Assembly (NCBI GenBank): GCA_039105265.1
Contig: JAPFFF010000006.1
Location: forward strand, 3,348,001 to 3,412,000
Origin: Tritrichomonas musculus
Taxonomy: Eukaryota; Parabasalia; Tritrichomonadida; Tritrichomonadidae
Length of the DNA stretch: 64,000 bases
Direction: 5' to 3'
Shown one piece after another: positions 10,524-20,200 of this stretch. Position 1 is the stretch's first letter. Each line of letters starts with the position of its first letter. The notes below the pieces were generated by a model. It was not told where the DNA came from. It ran no database searches and saw only the letters and a program-made list of their open reading frames with translations. A program made the translations under genes and the position numbers.

Positions 10524-11537
10524 TATAAAATAATTTTAAGTTCACTTCAAAAACCAATTTATAGAATTTTCTATATTATTGCTATTTTTAGCATTCAAAA
10601 TTCAAATAATTGGTTTTTTGGTTTTTGAATGAAATGGTTTTCATTATTCAATCATCAAAAATAACCTGTTGAAAATTAATTTTATCAATTGTTTTATAAA
10701 TATTATATTTATTCAAACAAAAAAGAAAATATAATATTTTTCTTTTTATGAAGATAAAATTATGTTTGGAACGATTTCAATTCATTTTTTTTCTGAATAA
10801 GGAGTTCCAATTTGTCAATATGAATTATTATGCGTATGGGAACAAAATAGAAAAGCAGTTTTACTTTTATATTTATTTTACAAAATATTAATGCAAATAA
10901 GATTATATTGAATTTAATATTTTTAAAAAAAATTTAAAGTTTTTAATTATAAAAACATTTTTATAATTTACCAGATTTGAATGCTTTTTACATTTTTCTG
11001 AGGTATTATATATTTTTTTTTTTTTATTGCCTCATCTTTCTGATAATTTTTTCCTTAAAATAACGTCATTATTAATTTAAACTAAGTATAACCAAAATGC
11101 TCAGGTAATAAAATATAATCATTAATAAATTTTGTGATAGCTCATTGAATTTTGATAGTAGTAACCAAAATTTATGGTCCAAAATACTCAGGTAATGTGA
11201 AAATATAATAAACATACTTGATTTTATGATTATTAAGAACGTATATAAATATCAAAAAGATGTGTAAATATTAAATAGATGTATAAATATCTTTATTCAT
11301 ATTATATTATTTTAATTTATTTAAATTATATTTCATTGAATAATGATAAAATCAAGTATGCTTAAGAAATTTTCAAGAAGAAATCGATTTTATTTCATCT
11401 CATTTATTCTAAATCGATCAAGAAAAAAATGTAATCCTTTGATATTCCTATTATTGGGTTGATAATAAGAAATGAACATCTACTCTTTGATAGTAAGGAC
11501 TTATTTTACCATTTTATTGCTTAATTTTATTCAAAAA

Positions 11538-11572
<35 letters not shown>

Positions 11573-12017
11573 ATTTGAACAACATAAGCAATTTAATTAT
11601 TATAAGCTACTCATACAATTCATTAATGAACAAAAGGTTCACTCGTAACAATTGCATTGTATAAAATACAAAAATATAAAGAAGTGTACTTGATCTTTTT
11701 ATTTCTTGGATAACAAAAATACTGCAAAATTGTTTTTTACTGTATTAATAAACATTATTAAATGTATTATAACATATAATATTGGTATCGAAGAATGTTT
11801 CAATAAATTTAACGATAAAATAAAATGTAAAATTAATTATGTATTCAAATAAAGCGGCTTTTTGAATGATTCAAACCAAATTTTAGTAGAATTTTTCTTT
11901 AAATTGAAAAAACTTTCAAAAAGTTTAAAATTCCTATTCAAAAAATTAAATAAAATTTTAAATTTCAATGCATATTGAAAAAAAATCAAAGAAAAAAAAA
12001 TGCTGTTTTTTTTTAAT
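10524..12017. other. Intergenic, short repeats only
   Basis: No gene recognised in 1.5 kb. It contains a direct repeat (CCAAAAT-CTCAGGTAAT near 11093 and 11178), a 15-bp inverted repeat (CATACTTGATTTTAT at 11213-11227, reversed at 11346-11360) and a T tract of about 32 bases at 11540-11571. Confidence 0.5.
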
Positions 12018-12023
12018 TCACTT
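12018..12023 (+). promoter_or_regulatory. Inr-like motif TCACTT
   Basis: TCACTT fits the trichomonad initiator consensus TCAYTW and lies 20-25 bp upstream of the metacaspase ATG, the usual place in genes with very short 5' UTRs. A short motif in A+T-rich DNA, so chance occurrence is possible. Confidence 0.5.
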
Positions 12024-12043
12024 TATAAAAGGAATAAACCAAA

Positions 12044-12937
12044 ATGGGACAAGCATGTAGTAAAACTGATATTGCTAAAACTATAGCGAAAAAAGTTATT
12101 CAATGCGTTCTTAATAAACTAAATTTAAATTTCACTAAACAAGAATGGGATAATGCTCATAATTCTGGATCAATATCTAATCAAGAACAAGCAGTTGAAG
12201 ATGTTGCTGGAGATCAACCATTTGGATGTGATCTTAGTAAGATGACACAATTACCAACAAATCTCAAAAGATGTGTTTTGATATGCTGCAATACCTACAC
12301 AAGACCAGATTATTCACTTGGTGTAGGTCCAATGAACGATGCCCTTTCAGTTGCAAGTTACATGAAGCAAATTGGATTTGATCTCTATTTCACGCATAAT
12401 CCAAAATCCAAAGAATTTGTTAAATATTTAAGCCACTTCATCAAATACACCCAAGAATACTTAGTTGTCTATTATACGGGTCACGGCGGTAGTGTAAAGG
12501 ATCTCAGCGGTGATGAAGAGGACGGTAATGATGAAGCTCTTGTTTTTGACGATAAATTCCTAATCGATGACAAGCTTGCAGACACGATTGCGAATGCTGG
12601 AAAGCCAGATTCAAGTAAAGTTTGCTTGATTAACGATTGCTGCCACAGTGGAACAATTTATGACTTGAAACCGGGACTTTTCAATGGAAAACAGATGCCA
12701 GATAATATTTTCTCACTTTCTGCAGCAAGAGATTCACAAACAGCAAAGCAAACTTCTGTTGGAGGAAAAGATCAAGGTATTTTCACTTTCTATTTGTTCA
12801 AGATACTTTCAACCAATCCTAATTTGACACCAAAAACTTTGGAACCAAGAATTAATGAATATATTAAGCGATTTGATCAAAATTATGTTTGCTCAGCTAC
12901 ATCATCAGATATATTAAATGTACCTATTTTTCAATAA
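12044..12937 (+). CDS. Metacaspase (clan CD cysteine peptidase), apparently active
   Basis: 297 aa. The caspase-like fold starts at about residue 75 (RCVLICCNTY...GVGPMNDA). The catalytic His is His147 in YYTGHGG and the catalytic Cys is Cys200 in NDCCHSG, both in the canonical context. Metacaspases cleave after Arg or Lys, usually need calcium, and act in stress and death-like processes. The start MGQACS has Gly2 with Ser6 and Cys5, a plausible N-myristoylation plus palmitoylation signal, so membrane attachment is possible (inference). There is no long proline-rich prodomain and no p10-like extension. The first ATG follows a TCACTT Inr-like motif. A homologue without catalytic residues lies near 43.8 kb. 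Confidence 0.92.
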   Translation: MGQACSKTDIAKTIAKKVIQCVLNKLNLNFTKQEWDNAHNSGSISNQEQAVEDVAGDQPFGCDLSKMTQLPTNLKRCVLICCNTYTRPDYSLGVGPMNDALSVASYMKQIGFDLYFTHNPKSKEFVKYLSHFIKYTQEYLVVYYTGHGGSVKDLSGDEEDGNDEALVFDDKFLIDDKLADTIANAGKPDSSKVCLINDCCHSGTIYDLKPGLFNGKQMPDNIFSLSAARDSQTAKQTSVGGKDQGIFTFYLFKILSTNPNLTPKTLEPRINEYIKRFDQNYVCSATSSDILNVPIFQ

Positions 12938-13361
12938 AGTTAGAAATTAATAAGTATATTTTACTTGTCATTCTTTTTTTTATTAGAATATCCACCTTTT
13001 TTAATATTAGAGTGTGAAAGTTGCTTATTATAACAAAACTGCATTTCTAAGTTAAAAATCTGTAGAAGACAATTGTATAAAAGAATAATTTAAATAGAAT
13101 TGAAATATAATCAAAAAATCTCTTGAATGGTCACTTTTTGAGTGAGAAAACTCAAAAAGTGAAAGCAATTCAGAGATTTACACATTCCACTTTTTCTTAA
13201 TTATTTTATCTTATTTTTAATTATTCTCTCAAATCTTCAGAATTTTTTTTTTTTTTTTTGAAAGACGTAAAATATAAACTTTTGTAAAAGTTAAAAAATA
13301 ATTTGTAAAGTAGTTAAAAATCACTTTTTAAGAAAGGTCTAACCGCCAGAACTATTTTTAA
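12938..13361. other. Intergenic with a perfect hairpin
   Basis: No gene. Apart from the hairpin at 13131-13162 and a T tract near 13242-13258, I see nothing. Confidence 0.5.
13131..13162. repeat. Perfect 13-bp inverted repeat with 6-base loop
   Basis: TCACTTTTTGAGT, a GAGAAA loop, and ACTCAAAAAGTGA. The flanks extend the symmetry imperfectly (ATCTCT on the left, AGAGAT on the right). It may be an element end or an RNA hairpin; it lies ~200 bp upstream of the helicase remnant. Confidence 0.7.
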
Positions 13362-13952
13362 TATAATAATAGATTTGGCACTCCAAAAGAAATAGATTAT
13401 AAATTATATCATGCATTTTTATCAAGAAGGGAATCACAATCTTTGGTACCATTTGTCTTTAAATTTTGCATTGGAGCGAGAGTAATATTATTGAAAAATA
13501 TTGATACATCGAATGGATTAGTAAATGGAAGAAGAGGCGAAATTAAAGAAATTATTTTCAACGATCTAACTCATTTGCCTGAACTATTAATTGTTCGTTT
13601 CGACCAAATTTCGATATTTCCAGAAATTGATTACGATATAACGTTAATGAAAGTTGATACATTTCGAAAAAATAACGGTTCATCTTTTAACTTTTACCAG
13701 TTCCCTCTTAAATTATGCTTTGCAGTTACCTCCCATAAATGTCAAGGACAAACGTTAAACAAAGTCGCAATATGCATAGATGAACCTGCTTTTGCTCATG
13801 GAAGCTTTTATGTTGCAATGTCACGTGTTCGAAGTTTAAATGATATTATTTTTTTTGGGAAAGATTTTCCCGAAAATGGACCTATTTTGCATACTAATAA
13901 TTTCATTTCAGATTTAAATTACAAAATTGATCATAATATTGTTGAAGAGTAA
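13362..13952 (+). pseudogene. C-terminal fragment of a PIF1-like helicase
   Basis: About 196 residues are open from 13362, just after an in-frame stop, with no convincing start. The fragment matches the C-terminal part of SF1B PIF1-family helicases: FCIGARVILLKNID, GLVNGRRGEI, then TSHKCQGQTLNKVAICID (motif V region) and SFYVAMSRVR (motif VI with the arginine finger). The Walker A and B half is absent. PIF1 helicases unwind DNA 5' to 3'; this kind is often carried by Helitrons and other mobile DNA. A G+C hairpin lies 270 bp downstream, which may mark the end of such an element. A host PIF1 remnant is the alternative. Confidence 0.75.
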
Positions 13953-14084
13953 GTATTTAATAATTTGATCAGAACATTTTATATTTTTAAATTCTTTTAC
14001 TTATATAAAAAATTTATTAATTAATAAAATTAAAAGAATTTACGAAATTTTATCTATGTCTTGATTTAATTTAAATTATAATTC

Positions 14085-14117
<33 letters not shown>

Positions 14118-14395
14118 GTATTATTATTAATTTTGAAAATAAAATATTTTTATTAAATTAATAATTAAAATAATAATAAAAGACAGTAGATTTTGTCTTA
14201 TAAAAACGGGTAACTGGGGGGTTTGGGGGGCGGAGCCCCCCAAATTTCTTGTTTTTTTTGAATATAAATAAAAATATTTTTAAATTTTATAAGTGAATAT
14301 GTTAGATAAATTAATTTTTGATTAAATATATTACAGGTTTATCATAGAATATTGAACAAATTCTGCCATAAAGTTTGCCTGATTTTATGTCCGGA
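13953..14395. other. Spacer between helicase and kinase remnants
   Basis: Contains a T tract of about 25 bases at 14088-14112 and the G+C hairpin. No coding sequence seen. Confidence 0.5.
14222..14244. repeat. G+C-rich hairpin in A+T-rich DNA
   Basis: TTTGGGGGGC, loop GGA, GCCCCCCAAA: a perfect 10-bp stem in sequence that is otherwise almost all A and T. Helitrons carry a short hairpin near their 3' end, and this follows the PIF1-like remnant. The ending CTRR is not obvious, so the assignment is tentative. Confidence 0.75.
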
Positions 14396-15903
14396 TTTAT
14401 AGATATCAGGTAATATTCTTTTGGATTGTTTCAAGCAATAAATAAGGAAACAAACAAGGATTTTGCAGCTAAAAGAATATCCATTCATTTTGAAAATGAG
14501 CTCAGATTAATAAAGCGAGAGATCAATATACTTTCACAGTTAATACATCCAAGCATTGTTAAATTTTTTGGTTTCAGTCCAATTAATTTATCCCAAAATG
14601 AAAGGCTATATTATTATGGAGTATTGCCCGAATGGTTCATTACAAAATATTATTGAAAGAGAAAGAGGCCCTAAATAAGAAATAGATAAGTATCATAGCA
14701 TCATCAAATACATTGAAGGAAAAGAAGAAGAAGAAACCGAAACACCCAAAGACGAAATAGTTACACCACAAAAAGAAATAGTTACACCACAAAAAGAAAT
14801 AGTTACACCACAAAAAGAAATAGTTACACCTCAAAAAGAAATAGTTACACCACAAAAAGAAATAGTTACACCTCAAAAAGAAATAGTTACACCACAAAAA
14901 GAAATAGTTACACCTCAAAAAGAAATAGTGACACCACAAAAAGAAATAGTTACACCTCAAAAAGAAATAGTTACACCACAAAAAGAAATAGTTACACCTC
15001 AAAAAGAAATAGTTACACCACAAAAAGAAATAGTTACACCTCAAAAAGAAATAGTTACACCACAAAAAGAAATAGTTACACCACAAAAAGAAATAGTTAC
15101 GCCAAAAAGAAGAAGAGTTGCTTAATATTGAAGTTAAGAAAAAAGAATCAAACAAAAAAAGAAGTGATACTAGTGATGATGTTTTGATACCAAGAAAAAG
15201 GTTCAACAGACTTGTTCACTATGTTCATTCAATTGAGTGCGAACTTTTTTTGGAATATCTTGAAATAAGTCTAAAAGAATGTCTGAAAAAAGCAATGCTT
15301 ACAAGCACATTGAAAGCGAAAGTTGCTGTCGAAGTCGCCTTCGCAATGTTGCACCTTCACACTCTTGGAATGATGCATCGTGATTTGAAGATTGAAAGCA
15401 TTATGATGAATTCTGTCTCTGAAGCAAAAGTCATCGATTTCGACCTCGTTCACGTAAATGAACAATTCGCTTCTTCTTTCAATGACACCTTGGCAAAAGG
15501 CGTTGGGACCCTCGCTTACATGTCACCTGAAATGCAAAACGAAGACGAATATGATAATAAAACGGACGTTTATTCTTACGGTGTCGTTTTGTACGTCCTC
15601 TTTACCGGGTCTTCCGAAGCAGAAGATGAAAGACAAGCTGAACAAGAATCCTCCTTCTTTCCCATCGCCTTCATATGCAATTACTGAAGAATGCATGCAA
15701 TTGATAAAGAGGTGCTTGGAATATGATCCAAAATCTCGTCCTTCGTTTGAGGAGATTTTGAATTATATATTCAAAAAGGTTTTAAGTTGGCTGAGGAAGT
15801 TGACAGTGAAATCGTGCTGAGAAGATACAGGGCACTTAGGCGTTTTGAAGATAATCATGAACAAAGGGCAGATGACATAGGCAAAAAGAAGAAAAAGAAA
15901 TAA
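14396..15903 (+). pseudogene. Broken protein-kinase sequence with an inserted minisatellite
   Basis: Kinase pieces lie in changing frames. The N-lobe (AAKRISIHFENE, then HPSIVKFFGF) continues as MEYCPNGSLQNII after a frame change near 14608. A stop at about 14676 and the TPQKEIV minisatellite follow. A second kinase-like stretch (from 15118) has a new hinge (ELFLEYLEISL), MHRDLK, then VIDFDLV (DFG changed to DFD), YMSPEM, and YSYGVVLYVLF. It breaks near 15610 into YAITEECMQLIKRCLEYDPKSRP in another frame and again near 15777, ending at 15903 after a lysine run. At least four breaks make a functional kinase unlikely. Two hinge segments suggest remnants of two kinases side by side. Confidence 0.8.
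14753..15110 (+). repeat. 21-bp minisatellite encoding EIVTPQK heptapeptides
   Basis: About 17 copies of GAAATAGTTACACCACAAAAA. In the middle, CCA and CCT at the proline codon alternate, giving a 42-bp higher-order unit. The array is open in one forward frame and also in reverse, so long reverse frames there are by-products of periodicity. Confidence 0.9.
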
Positions 15904-16102
15904 ATCTTTAAAAAGGCTTTAAGCAAATTATTTATTTATTGATACACTGTATCATTCTTTATTTTGTAACTTTTTAATCATGTATATTTGATATCTGTTG
16001 GGGTGTGTTGTATTTTTGAATGATTAAAAGTAATAAAATGATGATGATAATATAAAATTAGCATTAAATAAAGTAAAAATTATAGTTTCAAACAGGTTTT
16101 TA

Positions 16103-16363
16103 TTAACCACCAACAATTAATGGAACAAGTTCAATGTTGACACCATCTGTGATACCATTTGATGAAAAGTCTGATAAAGAATCAATTTCTTTCTTAGTGA
16201 ATGATTTTCCTGCATGAATGAATTTTTGATTATTCATTTTGATTCCCAATTTCATTTCAACTTTTGAAGACAAATCTTTGAAATCTTTCACATCGTAATC
16301 ATATATTTTATTATTGAACTTGATATAAACATGTGTTGTATCTATTTCAACCTTTGTTGTCAT
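16103..16363 (-). CDS. Small ubiquitin-fold protein ending in Gly-Gly (copy 1)
   Basis: 86 aa on the minus strand. The ATG at 16363 was chosen; codons upstream are TTG-type only. A beta-grasp pattern runs THVYIKFNN, KVEMKLGIK, NNQKFIHAGKSF, SLSDF, ITDGVNIELVP and ends exactly in LIVGG. QKFIHAGK aligns with ubiquitin QRLIFAGK, so the Ile44-patch and Lys48 positions are kept, but the RLR before ubiquitin's Gly-Gly is replaced by LIV. The end also resembles sulphur carriers of the MoaD/ThiS/Urm1 type (DG-x-I-x-L-x-x-x-x-GG). It is therefore either a divergent ubiquitin-like modifier, already processed, or a sulphur-carrier-like protein. Divergently transcribed from its twin. Confidence 0.8.
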   Translation of the reverse strand: MTTKVEIDTTHVYIKFNNKIYDYDVKDFKDLSSKVEMKLGIKMNNQKFIHAGKSFTKKEIDSLSDFSSNGITDGVNIELVPLIVGG

Positions 16364-16380
16364 TATCAATAACAAAAAAA

Positions 16381-16386
16381 TAATGA
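16381..16386 (-). promoter_or_regulatory. Inr-like motif TCATTA (minus strand)
   Basis: Reads TCATTA on the minus strand, ~20 bp upstream of the copy 1 ATG. It is preserved at the same distance in copy 2, while the intervening bases have diverged, which favours function. Confidence 0.5.
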
Positions 16387-16646
16387 AATCAAATCAATAT
16401 GAAAAAATTATTAATCAAAATTTTTTCATTTTATACTTCAATAAAATTTTTGTTTTTCAATGAAAAAGTATTGCAATTATAACATTACTGATGAATTAAT
16501 TTCATTTACAACTCAAACTCTTTAATTATGAAATTGAAAATGAAAATTGTTATTTTGACACGAAAAATTTTTTGCCGAGAAAATTTTGAAATAAAAAATT
16601 TTTCGATTATAGAATTTTTTAAGACATTTTTTATTATTTTACCATT

Positions 16647-16652
16647 TCATTA
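16647..16652 (+). promoter_or_regulatory. Inr-like motif TCATTA
   Basis: TCATTA lies 17-22 bp upstream of the copy 2 ATG and matches TCAYTW. Confidence 0.5.
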
Positions 16653-16668
16653 TTTTTAATTCTTGACG

Positions 16669-16929
16669 ATGACAACAAAGGTTGAAAAGGATACAACACA
16701 TGTTTATATCAAGTTCAATAATAGAATTTATGATTACGATGTGAAAGATTTCAAAGATTTGTCTTCAAAAGTTGAAATGAAATTGGGAATCAAAATGAAT
16801 AATCAAAAATTCATTCATGCAGGAAAATCATTCACTAAGAAAGAAATTGATTCCTTATCGGACTTTTCATCAAATGGTATCACAGATGGTGTCAACATTG
16901 AACTTGTTCCATTAATTGTTGGTGGTTAA
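16669..16929 (+). CDS. Small ubiquitin-fold protein ending in Gly-Gly (copy 2)
   Basis: 86 aa; the ATG at 16669 is used. An open TTG codon six bases upstream would add two residues but is not a normal eukaryotic start and is not shared in position by copy 1. The protein differs from copy 1 by only two residues seen by eye (Lys for Ile at 7, Arg for Lys at 19). Ile49, Gly52 and Lys53 match ubiquitin Ile44, Gly47 and Lys48; Gly85-Gly86 are the last residues, so no C-terminal processing would be needed. Arg72 of ubiquitin, which selects the E1 enzyme, corresponds to Leu82, so a separate activating enzyme would be expected if it is conjugated. Confidence 0.8.
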   Translation: MTTKVEKDTTHVYIKFNNRIYDYDVKDFKDLSSKVEMKLGIKMNNQKFIHAGKSFTKKEIDSLSDFSSNGITDGVNIELVPLIVGG

Positions 16930-16959
16930 TAAAAACCTATTTGAAACTATAATTTTTAC

Positions 16960-17272
16960 ATAATATTTTTAATCGTTGAATTCTTTTTCTATATATTAAC
17001 AATCTATGCATCAAATAATATTTTGAATAATTTTGTTGAATACATGAAGCAAACAATATCATTGAAGAAGTTGGATATTCTTTTCTATCTAAGAACATCA
17101 ATTGCATTTTTATAATTACATTTAAAAACATTTAATACAAATATTTATGAAAATATTGGATTATTTTTCTAATTTTAAACTTATTTTTTAAGATAAACGC
17201 ATTTTTTTTTAAAAAATTTTCTGTGAACAATTATCAATTTAAATTATAAAAAACTTAAATTTTTTTTTTAAA
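16960..17272. other. Intergenic, no gene seen
   Basis: A+T-rich upstream region of the kinase/Sel1 gene, ending in a T run next to its ATG. Confidence 0.5.
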
Positions 17273-20200
17273 ATGCAAACTTATCATTTTTTCGATATTC
17301 CTGATTGCGCAAGAACATTATTAAATCAAATCAATGATCAAGCTATTAAAAAAGTGTACTCTATTTTTACTTATTTATATTTTCCTTTTAGATCAATTAT
17401 CCAAAATGACGCAAACAAGCGAAATAACAGTAATTATCAAGATAGGAGTAAAGAAATAGAACAATTTTTGATAAATTATCTCAAAGATTTTAAATTTCTC
17501 ACATATAAAATATCTAAAATTGAAGGACTATCACTATTCAATCTAAATTCAATTGAAAATGATAATGATAATTTTCACTCACAGAATTATGAAGCTATTA
17601 TTTGTATTGAGAACAAATGCATCGTAATTGATGAAATAGATTTTACAACAATCAACGGTTTATTTGAAGAACTCAAAAGAAAGGATATTTCATTAATTAA
17701 TTATAGTTTTGATTCACAAAATTCTAAAGAAATGATTGGTAAAAAAGAAGAGATAACCAATTTTTGTGAAAATTTTCAACATGAAATAAAAAGCAACAAA
17801 TTTGTTAATCATACAATTCCACCAGTTATTGGATATTTAATCAGAAGATATTTTTATCCGACAAATTACTTTACAAATCAATCATTTTTTGAATACGGCA
17901 TTTCAACTGATTCAAATCAAAAAGAAATTAAAAACAATTTCATAAAAATTTTAGAATCGAATGATCTAATTGAAAACAGCAATTTTCCACTTTTGAAAGA
18001 AACCGTTACGCAAAAAAATCAATATCAAATATTCAATGAAAATGACTTTGTTATATTACGGAAAATATATTCAAAAGAAGAGGCTTTGTTTTATTTGGTT
18101 CTTCATGTCGAAAGTCTTCATGTTTTCATGATGAAAAAAATTTTTTATACTGAAAATAGTATGAAAGAGATCGATCATGAAATATATTTTTGTGAAAATT
18201 ATTCACATCATTGTTTGACGCATTTTTATGGATTTCTAAAAGAAGAAGGAAAAGTTACTGGTTTTATATATGAATACATGTGTAATGGAACACTTAATTC
18301 ATATGTTTTATCACATAAAGAAAAAATTAGCAAAAGTTTTATTTTGATGACAATCAATAGAATTTTTCAAGGGATTAATTTCATTCATTCAAAGTCATTG
18401 ATCCACAGAGATTTAAAACCAGGGAATATTCTTATCGATCATGATAATTTGCCGTACATTTCTGATTTTGAAACATTACGTCATCCAAATTATACAGATG
18501 ATTGTTTGTCAAATGGCACAATTACAAATGACATTGGATCACCTTTATACTCATCGCCAGAACAAGACAATGGTGAATTATTATCATATCCAACAGATAT
18601 TTATTCATTTGGCTTAATTATTTATTTTTTGATTGAAAAAAATCATAAATTTGGCATTAACAGTAATAACAAATTGATTGAAGATCATTGGCAGTTAACT
18701 AATACATCAGAAAATCTTCAAAGACTTTATGAATTATGCATAAAAGATAATCCGAATGAGAGACTGACAGACAATGATGTATTAAGCATAATTACAGACG
18801 AAGTTAATTCATTTTATTATCTTGAAGATTACTTAATGAAATCAAAAGTTGATATAATTGATTCCGAAATTATTAGTTTTCTTCTTGAAAATATATTTTT
18901 AGTGCAGAATGATTCATGCAAATTAAATAAATGTTTTCAAAACATCAACACTTTCAAGTCGTTACTAGAAACTAAAATCCAAGATGAAAGTTCTTTTTTG
19001 TTAGATTTGGGATTTCTTTATGAACAAGGAAATGAAGTTGAACAAAATTATGTGAAAGCTAAAGAATATTATGAATTATCTGCAAAACAGAAAAATTCAC
19101 AAGCAATTTTTAATCTAGGTTTTCTTTATGAAAAAGGAAAAGGTGTTGAGCAAAGCTATTCAAGAGCAAAGGAACATTATTTACTATCAGCAAAATTAAA
19201 TAATTCTAGTGCACTGAACAGTCTAGGATATTTTTATGAAAATGGATATGGAGGTGAAAAAGATTATAAAAAAGCAATGCAATATTATGAATCAGCAGCC
19301 CAAATGAATAATAATGATGCTTTCACCAATCTAGGCTTTCTCTTTGAAAAAGGATTTGGATGTGAACAAGACTATACTAAAGCTAAAGAATATTATGAAT
19401 TAGCAGCCGAACAAAATAATCCACTTGCACTTAATAACCTAGGTTGCTTATATGAAAAAGGATTTGGATGTGAACAAGACTATACAAAAGCTAAAGAATA
19501 TTATGAATTAGCAGCCGAACAAAATAATCCACTTGCACTTAATAACCTAGGTTGCTTATATGAAAAAGGATTTGGATGTGAACAAGACTATACAAAAGCT
19601 ATATATTATTATGAATTAGCAGCCGAACAAGATAATCCACATGCACTTAATAATTTAGCATTATTATATTTACATGGTAATGGTGTTGAAAAAGATTATT
19701 CTAAAGTTATTAAATATTATTCATTATCTGCTGAACAAAACAATTCAGATGCTTTATATAGTTTAGGTGTTTGCTATGAACATGGTTTTATTCTTAAACA
19801 TAATATTTCAAAAGCTATAGAATATTATGAATTGGCAGCTAAGCAAAACCATTCAAAAGCATTTGTAAATCTCGGTGATTTGCATTATTTTGGAGTAGGT
19901 GTTGATCAAAATTATGAGAAAGCCAAAGAATATTATGAATTAGCTGCTAAACAAAATAATTGCCAAGCTTTCATAAATTTGGCCGATATGTATGCTCAAG
20001 GACAAGGTGTTGAGATAAATTATGAAAAAGTTAAAGAATATTATGAATTAGCTGCTGAACAAAATAATGTAATAGCATTAATAAAATTAGGAGATATATA
20101 CAAAAAAGGATATGGAACAAAACAAAATGAAGCCAAAGCAAAAGAATTTTATGAATTAGCTGCTCAACAAAATAATCATATTGCTCTTTTTAAATTAGGA

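Larger units (their letters stand above)
16073..16389 (-). repeat. Left arm of the ubiquitin-like inverted duplication
   Basis: This ~317-bp arm is repeated in reverse at 16644-16959. It covers the whole coding region, ~30 bp of 3' sequence and the upstream segment including TTTCATTA. The arms differ at few positions and are separated by a 254-bp unique spacer. Confidence 0.85.
16644..16959 (+). repeat. Right arm of the ubiquitin-like inverted duplication
   Basis: Mirror copy of 16073-16389. Similarity starts at ATTTCATTA upstream of the ATG and stops at AATTTTTAC after the gene. Confidence 0.85.

Noticed and set aside
14753-15110. CRISPR-like array
   Set aside because: Units are contiguous 21-bp copies without spacers, in a eukaryotic coding-like context.
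14640-15206. Reverse 188-codon frame of CNYFFL repeats
   Set aside because: Mirror translation of the 21-bp minisatellite; no start context and no flanking protein.
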